Below are positions 1-6,809 of a stretch of DNA of 64,000 nucleotides, piece after piece. The translations under genes were made by a program, and so were the position numbers. The notes under the pieces are model-generated. The model saw nothing but the letters and a program-made list of their open reading frames with translations. It did no database searches and was not told the origin of the DNA. This stretch comes from Brevibacillus parabrevis (GTDB lineage: Bacteria > Bacillota > Bacilli > Brevibacillales > Brevibacillaceae), in assembly GCF_003710905.1 (NCBI RefSeq), contig NZ_RHHV01000003.1:1-64000 (forward strand). Reading direction: 5' to 3'. The first letter of the stretch is position 1, and the number at the start of each line of letters is the position of its first letter.

Positions 1-199
1 CAGAGCCGTCGCCTGGGTTGGTACCAGAGCCGTCACCGGGATTCGCACCGGAGCCATCCCCCGGATTCGTGCCCGTTCCATCATCTGCTGTGGTTGCAAC
101 TTGCCCATTTGATGCCGCATGAGCTGTTGTTGCCATGTCAAAAAGGCTTTGCACAATGAGCAAGAAGGCCACAACAACTATCCAAGATTTCCTTCGCAT
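1..199 (-). CDS. Secreted repeat protein, N-terminal fragment (runs off the left edge)
   Basis: The leftward frame starts with ATG at 199, preceded by the strong site AGGAGGAGCT. It encodes a signal peptide: MRRK, then a hydrophobic stretch, then a probable cleavage after AHA. Next come about 15 ordinary residues and a low-complexity linker built on an 8-residue unit (N-P-G-D-G-S-G-A/T) that continues past the edge. Only 66 residues are visible, so the functional domain and any C-terminal sorting motif are out of view. The sortase gene ends 82 bp upstream in the same orientation, which suggests one operon and makes this protein the likely sortase substrate. That substrate role is inference; the secretion signal and repeat are seen directly. 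Confidence 0.75.
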   Translation of the reverse strand, partial: MRRKSWIVVVAFLLIVQSLFDMATTAHAASNGQVATTADDGTGTNPGDGSGANPGDGSGTNPGDGS

Positions 200-280
200 A
201 AGCTCCTCCTGTCATTTAAAAAAGCACTGCCAGAAGAGAAAACCAATGCTGCCCGGCATGGATGGTTGGTTGCATCATCG

Positions 281-883
281 TCAACTTTTCGCGGAAAGCT
301 TCGCCTGCACGATCAATCGCTCCCGCGGGTTTTTCGCTCCGACAGGCGTGCAGGTGACCAAGGTGAGCAATGGCTCTGCCTGATCGTCCAGCACCTCTAC
401 TTGAGTGCGATCGACGACAAACGTTTTGACGATGACAAAACGGTAGTTGGCTGTTTTCGTTTGAATGTCGATTTCATCATTCGGCGCCAGCTCATCCAGC
501 CGATTGAACTGCTTGCCGCGTGTTGCTCCGCGATGCCCTGCCAGCCCGACGTTGTTTTTTCCAAATTCCTTATCCGGCTCGATCATCCCGGCCCCTTTAT
601 TCAGAACCAGGGAATCTGCGCCTGCAAAAATTATCATTTCCAAGTCAATTTTAGGAATCCGGATCACGCCTTTGGCCCCTGCAAGCAAGGCAGCGGGCGC
701 AGAAGTCTGAGCAGTTGGCGCAGTGGTTTTTTCTGCTGGTACATGCTCGCTTACGCTACCCATCTGCTCGAAAGCGTAGATGAGTTGTTTTTGTTTTTGA
801 TCGTGCCGTTCCAACTCCCATTGCGGGTAGAAAAGAAAAGCCAAGCCTGCGAGGATAAATCCAATGCCAACGAGTACCCGCAC
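281..883 (-). CDS. Class D sortase
   Basis: A 200-residue transpeptidase predicted to attach or process proteins at the outer face of the membrane. It has a short N-terminal membrane anchor (residues about 3-20), a variable linker and a C-terminal sortase beta-barrel. The three catalytic elements are visible: His in LAGHRG, Cys in TLVTCT and Arg in NPRERL. Size, the single N-terminal anchor and the TLVTCT context fit class D enzymes of bacilli. The start is GTG, with AAGGGGGA eight bases upstream. A 10-codon reading frame with its own ribosome site ends four bases before this GTG (see separate entry). The partial secreted protein downstream is the probable substrate or partner. Confidence 0.85.
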   Translation of the reverse strand: MRVLVGIGFILAGLAFLFYPQWELERHDQKQKQLIYAFEQMGSVSEHVPAEKTTAPTAQTSAPAALLAGAKGVIRIPKIDLEMIIFAGADSLVLNKGAGMIEPDKEFGKNNVGLAGHRGATRGKQFNRLDELAPNDEIDIQTKTANYRFVIVKTFVVDRTQVEVLDDQAEPLLTLVTCTPVGAKNPRERLIVQAKLSAKS

Positions 884-887
884 TTGT

Positions 888-920
888 CTATCCCCCTTCG
901 TTAGCCATGCCTGTGTGCAT
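888..920 (-). other. Possible 10-codon upstream reading frame before the sortase
   Basis: Reading leftward, ATG at 920 is preceded by AAAGGAG with 5-base spacing, a better ribosome site than that of the sortase itself. The frame encodes MHTGMANEGG and stops with TAG four bases before the sortase GTG, in a different frame. The sortase ribosome site lies inside it. This arrangement would allow translational coupling or leader-type control. It may also be coincidence; only the sequence pattern is seen. Confidence 0.35.
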
Positions 921-1084
921 ACTCACTCCTTTCCTGTCTCGTTTGCGAGCCCGTTCCAGCGATGGCATCTTTTCGTACAAAGTTGTCGGGTTCAAAAAAG
1001 CTGCCCGGTTTGCGCCATGCAAGGAAGTAGAAAAAAATGCCTGAACCCATAGTAAATTTCCGCCCTATACAAATTCTCTACAGC

Positions 1085-1121
1085 ACAAAAAAGCCGGGCG
1101 GAGAAAGGCTCCAGCCCGACT
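1085..1121 (-). terminator. Rho-independent terminator after the LysE-family gene
   Basis: On the minus strand a GC-rich stem (GTCGGGCTGGAG pairing with CTCCGCCCGGC) is followed by a run of T. It lies about 35 bp past the stop codon of the exporter gene. Confidence 0.8.
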
Positions 1122-1156
1122 TGGCAGTTGGTTTTGTTAGCAAAAAACATTCACTT

Positions 1157-1789
1157 TTACGGAGTAGCTTTAGCACGCAGCAAGTTCAATCCCATTCCGA
1201 TGAAGACAACTCCTGTGAGCTTGTTCAATACCACAGAAATCTTCGGATTGCTGCGCAATTTTGCGGTGGCAAATGACGCGAAAAGCGCGATGATGCTGCA
1301 CCAGATTCCGCCTGTTACGGTAAAAGTCAGGCCAAGCAGGAGAAAAGGCAGCGCCCCGGCGTCTGACGTACTGACAAACTGCGGAAGGAAGGCAATGAAA
1401 AACAAAGCAACCTTCGGATTGGTCAGACTGGTGAGAACACCTTGCCAATACACTTTCTCGGTGTTGGCGTGCTGCGTGGCGGCACGATCCATCGACAGAG
1501 GCTCTTTGGTCAGGAACATGCGAACGCCGAGATAGACAAGATAGGCGACACCGAGAATTTTAACGATGGTAAAAAGCAAAAGCGACTGCGCCAAAAGCAT
1601 GGACAAACCAAAGGCTGCGAGCAGCGTGTGGATCAGCGAGCCCGTCAATATCCCGAACACAGACTGGATTCCCGCCCGTCGTCCCTGGGCAATGCTGCGC
1701 GAAATAATGTACATCGTGTCAGTGCCGGGGATCAGATTTAACATGATTGCTGTGAGCAAGAACGCTTCATAATGAACGATGCCAAACAT
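1157..1789 (-). CDS. LysE/RhtB-family amino-acid exporter
   Basis: A 210-residue integral membrane protein of the LysE superfamily, which exports amino acids or related small metabolites. The N-terminal family signature is clear: MFGIVHYEAFLLTAIMLNL, then the conserved P-G-T/P-D motif in helix 1 and the G-x-x-x-G region (RRAGIQSVFGILTGS). About six hydrophobic segments follow. I chose ATG at 1789 because it has GAGGAG seven bases upstream and matches the usual family N-terminus; an in-frame extension to 1894 would add 35 uncharacteristic residues. The gene is monocistronic, with a terminator downstream. The substrate cannot be assigned from sequence. Confidence 0.85.
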   Translation of the reverse strand: MFGIVHYEAFLLTAIMLNLIPGTDTMYIISRSIAQGRRAGIQSVFGILTGSLIHTLLAAFGLSMLLAQSLLLFTIVKILGVAYLVYLGVRMFLTKEPLSMDRAATQHANTEKVYWQGVLTSLTNPKVALFFIAFLPQFVSTSDAGALPFLLLGLTFTVTGGIWCSIIALFASFATAKLRSNPKISVVLNKLTGVVFIGMGLNLLRAKATP

Positions 1790-1868
1790 GGTGGGTCTCC
1801 TCGCTGTTTCCAAAAGTGAACAAAGAACTAAGGAGCAATTATAGAATAATCTGATTGTGGATTCAACG

Positions 1869-1917
1869 GAAAAAATAGAAAGCTCCCACCGCATTACAGA
1901 GCGTGCGATGGAAGCTG
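1869..1917 (-). terminator. Terminator of the leftward SH3/zinc-ribbon operon
   Basis: Minus strand: AGCTTCCATCGCA pairs with TGCGGTGGGAGCT around a short loop, followed by CTATTTTTT. It sits just after the stop of the SH3-domain gene and closes the leftward arm of the tubulin cluster. Confidence 0.75.
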
Positions 1918-1951
1918 TTTCTTTTTCGATAGGCGAGGCACTGGCACTTCC

Positions 1952-3724
1952 TTACGGAGAGGGAGCGGAGTCAGGCTTTCCGGCGGGAATCCACCCGTCT
2001 TTTCCGTCAAACTCAATCCGATACCAGCCGTTCATCTCCTCGACAGGCTGAGGCGGCGCGTCTTTTGCTACCTGACCGATGACCGGATACTCTTGGCCTG
2101 GCCCTGCATACACCTGGATGGTCTGGGACGAAGAGCTGTTATCCGTTTGTTCACCCTCACTCGCGCCCTGATCGACCGACGAAGCATCATCAGGCTCGCT
2201 AGTCCCGGAGTCCGTGCTGTCCGGGAGCATGTCTGCCAGCTTGGAAATATACTCAAGGCCATCCCTGGTCAATTTGAACAAGGCGTATTCTTTCTCGCCT
2301 TTGCCGACCGCATTTTTCAAAACGACATGCTCGCGATCTTCCACGCCGAAATCATCTGCCTCTGCGAAAAACACCCGTGTCAACTTTTCCGCGGACAACT
2401 CCGGCAGCAGTCCGACATAGGCAAATGGGCGTTCTTTTCCGGCCGATTGCACGAAAATCAACGGAGCTTTCTCCGCTCCAAGCTCACTCGCCAGCTTGGC
2501 GGTAGCCGATTTCATGTCGACTTCGAGCGGCTGCTCCAGATAGAGCAGGGAGTCATTTGGCATTTTCGCTGCCAGATAGAGACGCTGGTCTGCTTCCACG
2601 AGTCCGAAAGCGTAGAGCTTGGCTCCCCACAGCTCAGTGCCGGAGATGATTTTGGTAAAAAGCTTGTCTGGATATTTCGCTTCCAGCATGTGGCCGGGAT
2701 CGTAATCGAGCCAGCGATTCTCTACTTCGCTCACCAGCTTGCTTATATCCTGCAACGGATTCAGTTGCTGATACAGCTCAATCGCTTTTTGAAACTTGTG
2801 CGCTTTGACCAATTGCTCGGCCTGCTTGAAGTAGGCTTCCACTTGCTTGCTGATCGCTTCGAGCGTCGGCGAATCGGTGGGGAGGACATCCCCGATTTTG
2901 CGGTACGCCGCAGCCATGTCGACGAAGGCGGCAAGGTCTTGCTTGCGAATCGCTTCTCTCAATTCGTCCTTCGCGTATTTTTCCAACCGGGTAAGCAACC
3001 AGCTTGCATCGACACCTTGCTGCGCGTAGTGGCGCAAGCTCGACGCTGTTCGCGTGATTACTTCGTCAAAAGAGGCATTGGCAATCAAAGCACGCAGCTT
3101 CGCTTTTTCATAGTCGGCAAAAAGCGCAAGCAGCTCGTCCTGTTTCGCCTGTTTTCCACCGTAATACTCGTCAGGAATGGCGATCAGCGTGTCGATAAAG
3201 GACTCGTCCCGATAGCTTTGCTTCTCCAAATTTTCCTTGGACTGCGCCTTCGCCTGTTGCAGCGCCTGCTGATAGTAGTCGGCCAACTTTTTCTCCAGGT
3301 TGATCTGCGCAGTGAACTGCTGAAAAAAGGCAGAGGCTGTGCCTGCCGTGCCGTTGTACTTTTCCCGCATCGTCTGGTAAATCCGATAGGCAGCAAGCAC
3401 GTTCTCGTCCTGCTTACCCATTATGGCCGTCTGCAATTTTTGCTGAAGCTCCTCCAGTTCACGGCGCATGGCGCTCAACCGGGTCAAGACAACAGTCCAC
3501 TCTTCGTCTCCGTACGATAGCGTCGCCATGTCGCTGGCACGGGAAAAGCTTTCCTCGGCTTGAAGCAATTGATTGGCGTCATAAAAGGATTTCGCCTGAT
3601 CGTACAGCGCAATCTGCCTGTAGCCGAGCGCCAATTTGACGCAGACAGCGACAAGTGCGAGCGAAAACAGGACGAGCGCTGCATTTCGGACAAAGAGCGA
3701 TTTTTGATAGGAGGATATTTTCAT
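1952..3724 (-). CDS. Membrane-anchored helical-repeat protein with C-terminal SH3 domain
   Basis: Residues about 8-28 form a signal anchor, so the rest is probably outside the membrane. A long alpha-helical region rich in A, E, K, L and Q follows (about 30-330, TPR-like or coiled coil). After a mixed segment (about 340-500) and an acidic Ser/Asp-rich linker comes a bacterial SH3 domain at the end: VYAGPGQEYPVIGQV through WYRIEF to GWIPAG. Bacterial SH3 domains often bind cell wall. ATG at 3724 (590 residues) has GAGGGAG upstream. A GTG at 3742 would overlap the previous stop as GTGA and is the alternative. It is the last gene of the leftward arm. No precise family is recognised; a wall-sensing or anchoring role for the divergent system is inference. 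Confidence 0.75.
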   Translation of the reverse strand: MKISSYQKSLFVRNAALVLFSLALVAVCVKLALGYRQIALYDQAKSFYDANQLLQAEESFSRASDMATLSYGDEEWTVVLTRLSAMRRELEELQQKLQTAIMGKQDENVLAAYRIYQTMREKYNGTAGTASAFFQQFTAQINLEKKLADYYQQALQQAKAQSKENLEKQSYRDESFIDTLIAIPDEYYGGKQAKQDELLALFADYEKAKLRALIANASFDEVITRTASSLRHYAQQGVDASWLLTRLEKYAKDELREAIRKQDLAAFVDMAAAYRKIGDVLPTDSPTLEAISKQVEAYFKQAEQLVKAHKFQKAIELYQQLNPLQDISKLVSEVENRWLDYDPGHMLEAKYPDKLFTKIISGTELWGAKLYAFGLVEADQRLYLAAKMPNDSLLYLEQPLEVDMKSATAKLASELGAEKAPLIFVQSAGKERPFAYVGLLPELSAEKLTRVFFAEADDFGVEDREHVVLKNAVGKGEKEYALFKLTRDGLEYISKLADMLPDSTDSGTSEPDDASSVDQGASEGEQTDNSSSSQTIQVYAGPGQEYPVIGQVAKDAPPQPVEEMNGWYRIEFDGKDGWIPAGKPDSAPSP

Positions 3725-3738
3725 CAAAGGCTGCTCCC

Positions 3739-4674
3739 TCACAATACTCCTTTAAAGTCAGGGTCAAATGCAAAATGAGTATCCACCCTGTTTTTAGCAA
3801 AATGGTATAATTGTTCCCAGTTCTCGTTGCGATGGTCCCTGATCATTTTGGCGAGTCGCAGCAGTCGCTCACGCGGCAAATAATCGATAAACTCGATGAT
3901 CAAATCTTGATACTCTTCCACATACGCTCTCATCCGCAGCGCCGCACCAGCCACTTGTCCAATCAGTTGCTCGCCGTTTTCGAGCAGCAAAATTTGCGCT
4001 TTGTAGCGCCTGACATAATCGAGCACCGCTTTTTTGACGAGCGATGGCTGTACTTTGACTACTTCACGCAAATATTCCATAAAGTCTTTGTCATAAGTCG
4101 ATGGGATGAGTGTTTCCAGCTCAAGCTCCATGTCTTTTCGCAGCACAAAATGGTTCAGAAACATGATTTTGCGAATTTTAATCGTATCAGAGTCAACGAA
4201 GTAGCCGATTTCCCGTGTTTTTTCGTAGGCTTCCTTGATCTGTCCTGCTTTGACGTCAGCGCCTACTTGTTCCAGGTGGTAGAGAAACGATTTTTTCAGA
4301 GCTTCTTCCTCCTGGCTGAAAAAGGTTTGCAGCTGAGCGTCCTTTTCATAAGAGCCGTACTTTTTTTGGATAACGAAAAACAGGCAGACAAAAAGCAGAC
4401 CAACGCCTATGGCAATGGCGATCTCCGTCAGAGTCGTGGCACAGAGAATCGCGAGGCAGACGAACAAGCCCAGAAGCAAAAAGCGTGTCTGAACATACCG
4501 GCGAGTCACGGCAGCAGATACTTCCCGCACAGGAGTGTACGCTCGTCTGCATGTCTCGCAGTGCGTATCCCACAGCACGTGGTAAGTATGGCATCGCTTG
4601 CAGGCCTGGATTCGTTCAAAAGCGTGCTTTGTTTTGCGGGTTTTTCGGAATTGGACACCGATTCGTTTTTTCAT
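3739..4674 (-). CDS. Zinc-ribbon membrane protein of the tubulin cluster
   Basis: A protein of 311 residues. The basic N-terminus carries a four-cysteine zinc ribbon (CKRC at about residue 23, CETC about 14 residues later). Two adjacent transmembrane helices follow (about 60-100: LLLGLFVCLAILC and IAIAIGVGLLFVCLFFV), then a cytoplasmic helical domain of about 200 residues with many charged residues. ATG at 4674 has AGAGGAA six bases upstream and overlaps the stop of the 49-residue gene as ATGA. The following SH3 gene starts within 15 bp, so the three are one transcription unit. No known family is recognised. A ribbon, a helical hairpin and a cytoplasmic domain suggest a membrane scaffold or adaptor; that is inference. 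Confidence 0.75.
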   Translation of the reverse strand: MKKRIGVQFRKTRKTKHAFERIQACKRCHTYHVLWDTHCETCRRAYTPVREVSAAVTRRYVQTRFLLLGLFVCLAILCATTLTEIAIAIGVGLLFVCLFFVIQKKYGSYEKDAQLQTFFSQEEEALKKSFLYHLEQVGADVKAGQIKEAYEKTREIGYFVDSDTIKIRKIMFLNHFVLRKDMELELETLIPSTYDKDFMEYLREVVKVQPSLVKKAVLDYVRRYKAQILLLENGEQLIGQVAGAALRMRAYVEEYQDLIIEFIDYLPRERLLRLAKMIRDHRNENWEQLYHFAKNRVDTHFAFDPDFKGVL

Positions 4675-4820
4675 GGCTGATTCCTCTTCTCGTTTAACAA
4701 GCGATGCAGATGCTGGTCGATTTCGGCTGCCGAGAGATTGCGCCGTTTCAGTCGCAGCAGCTTGAAAAAGCGCACTGCCAGCAGCAAAAAAGCGGCAAAG
4801 AGAAGAAAGTAAGTTAACAT
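4671..4820 (-). CDS. 49-residue single-pass membrane microprotein
   Basis: A short gene heading the leftward arm. ATG at 4820 has GAGGGAG upstream with suitable spacing. The product begins MLTYFLLFAAFLLLAV, one transmembrane helix, followed by a strongly basic stretch (RFFKLLRLKRRN) and a short charged tail ending EKRNQP. Its TGA overlaps the ATG of the zinc-ribbon gene by four bases, the typical sign of translational coupling, which supports it being real. The positive-inside rule places the C-terminus in the cytoplasm. Function is unknown. It lacks a homology assignment and could be a small subunit or regulator of the membrane complex. Confidence 0.6.
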   Translation of the reverse strand: MLTYFLLFAAFLLLAVRFFKLLRLKRRNLSAAEIDQHLHRLLNEKRNQP

Positions 4821-5002
4821 AAAAATTCTCCCTCATGAAAGTGTCGAAATCTGTAACAAAGAATCACGTCGTATCGTATTACGAGTAGGAGGACAAGCAA
4901 TTATCTACTACTTTTTCACTACTCTTCAATCTAGTGGTAATAGTGTCACAGTCTTTCTTCGTTTGCAATAGTGCTTAAATTCTGTATGCAAGAGGGGTTC
5001 CC
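4821..5002. promoter_or_regulatory. Divergent intergenic region between the two arms of the tubulin cluster
   Basis: This 182-bp A/T-rich interval separates two divergent operons and must hold their promoters. It contains repeated TAGTG/CACTA words and CGTATCGTATTACG, which could be operator sites. I could not assign -35 and -10 elements with confidence on either strand. Confidence 0.4.
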
Positions 5003-6796
5003 ATGAAAAAGTTACGTTTTGGCATGTGGTATCGATACGCGCTGTGTCTCATGTTTCTGTTTGTCACAGTCATCTGGAGCGCTCATCCCGGCTACGCGCA
5101 AACCGTCGGAAACAACATGGACGCTGTACTGGTCGTCGATGTCAGCAATTCGATGACACAAAGCGACAAAAACAAGGTAAGCAATGAAGCAATGAAAATG
5201 TTCGTCGACATGACGTCCATTCAGGCGAACAAAATCGGTGTCGTCTCGTATACCGACAAAATCGAGCGTGAAAAAGCGCTGATTCAAGTTAATTCCGAGG
5301 AAGACAAGAAGGACATCAAAGCGTTCATCGACAGTCTGCAAAAAGGAGCGTACACCGATATTTCCGTAGGAGTGACGGAGGCGGTGAAAATTCTCGATGC
5401 AGGGCATGATCCGGCAAATGCCCCGATCATTGTCTTGCTGGCGGACGGCAACAACTTTTTGAACAAGGCTTCTGGCAGGACGCAGTCCCAATCGGATCAG
5501 GAGCTGCAAGAGGCAGTGAAAGCGGCAAAAGCGAAGGGCTATCCGATTTACACCATCGGGCTGAATGCGGATGGACAGCTCAACCGGACGACCTTGCAGC
5601 AAATTGCTACAGAGACGAATGGTAAATTTTTCGAAACAAGCACAGCGGACAAGCTCCCGCAAATATTAAGTGAAATTTTTGCCAATCATTTGAAGCTGAA
5701 AGTCGTTCCGGTGAAAAGTTTCACGGCGAACGGCCAGACCCAGGAAGTCCCGATTTCCATTCCAAACGCAAGCGTCATGGAAGCAAACATTTCCATCATG
5801 TCTGGAAAAGCAGTAGAAGTGAAGCTGTTCGATCCAAGCGGCAAACAAGTGCCGATCCCGTCTAATGAAGTGCGTTTGTCCAAGTCGAACGCGTACACCA
5901 TGCTCAAGCTGGTGAAGCCGCAGCAGGGAGACTGGAAGCTGCAAGTAAAAGGCGTGCCAAAGGAAAAAATCGACATCAACCTGATCTTCAACTACGACTT
6001 GCAGCTTGCGGCGGAGCCAATCAAGGCAACCAGCTTCAAGGCAGGGGATGTTGTTCCGATCAAGGCAGCACTGGAGTCCAACGGCCAAAAGCTTGCCAGC
6101 CCGGATTTGTACAAGCCGATGAAGGCTACGTTGATCGTGACGGACAAGACAGATAACAAGACGAGTGAGCAGGCTTTGCAGAACACGGGAAGCGGGTTTG
6201 AAGGAAGCTTCACCATTCCTGCCGACCATTCGTACGAACTGAAAATCAAGGCGGAAGACAGCAGTTTTTATCGCGAGACGAAGCCGATTGCGATTGATGC
6301 AGCAAAGACAGGCACGGGAGCAACGACACAGCAGCCGACTACGACCAGCCCAGCCGCTGAGTCGAAACCATTTCCGTGGCTGACCGTACTAGGAGGTGCA
6401 GGGGTTCTTCTCCTGCTGGTTGGCGGCGGCTTGTACGCCTGGGCAATCTGGCGCAAGGCCAACAAAGGCTTCGCGGGACAGATCGCCATCGAGATCGTGG
6501 ACGAGGATACCGGAGAGAAATCCAGTCCGCAGTACAAAAAACTGAGCGCGTTCAAAGGAAAAGTGAAGCTTCACCAACTGCTGCAACTCGCACCGGAGTT
6601 TGCAGAGACTGACAAAGTCATCTTTTTGCCCGGAAAAAATGACACGCTGATCATCGAAAATCGCTCCACCTGCCGGATCGAAAAGGCAGGGCGCGTGCTC
6701 GACGTCAGCCGGGGCAAGGAACTGAAGAAGAACGACCGCATCAAAATTTCATTAACGAATGTCAACAAGTCCGTTTTTGTAGACTACATCGTCTAG
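5003..6796 (+). CDS. Exported vWA-domain protein with FHA-like cytoplasmic tail
   Basis: A 597-residue type I membrane protein. A signal peptide (cleavage near YAQ, residue about 33) is followed by a von Willebrand A domain whose MIDAS motif is D-V-S-N-S at residues 46-50, with ADG further on. A beta-rich region of about 250 residues and a T/P-rich linker lead to a transmembrane helix at about 458-480. The C-terminal 100 residues (GRVLDVSRGKELKKNDRIKI and the preceding RSTCRI) resemble a degenerate FHA domain. The topology thus puts vWA outside and the FHA-like module inside. ATG at 5003 has AGAGGGG upstream. It is the first gene of the rightward operon, 13 bp before the tubulin-like gene. 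A metal-dependent ligand-sensing role is inferred. Confidence 0.85.
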   Translation: MKKLRFGMWYRYALCLMFLFVTVIWSAHPGYAQTVGNNMDAVLVVDVSNSMTQSDKNKVSNEAMKMFVDMTSIQANKIGVVSYTDKIEREKALIQVNSEEDKKDIKAFIDSLQKGAYTDISVGVTEAVKILDAGHDPANAPIIVLLADGNNFLNKASGRTQSQSDQELQEAVKAAKAKGYPIYTIGLNADGQLNRTTLQQIATETNGKFFETSTADKLPQILSEIFANHLKLKVVPVKSFTANGQTQEVPISIPNASVMEANISIMSGKAVEVKLFDPSGKQVPIPSNEVRLSKSNAYTMLKLVKPQQGDWKLQVKGVPKEKIDINLIFNYDLQLAAEPIKATSFKAGDVVPIKAALESNGQKLASPDLYKPMKATLIVTDKTDNKTSEQALQNTGSGFEGSFTIPADHSYELKIKAEDSSFYRETKPIAIDAAKTGTGATTQQPTTTSPAAESKPFPWLTVLGGAGVLLLLVGGGLYAWAIWRKANKGFAGQIAIEIVDEDTGEKSSPQYKKLSAFKGKVKLHQLLQLAPEFAETDKVIFLPGKNDTLIIENRSTCRIEKAGRVLDVSRGKELKKNDRIKISLTNVNKSVFVDYIV

Positions 6797-6809
6797 GAGT
6801 GGATCAAAC

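Noticed and set aside
119-904. Rightward frame opposite the sortase
   Set aside because: Antisense to a recognised sortase with catalytic residues; no ribosome site.
2093-3520. Open rightward frame of 475 codons within the SH3 gene
   Set aside because: No domain, no ribosome site and shadow-like composition; the minus-strand frame has a signal anchor and SH3 domain.
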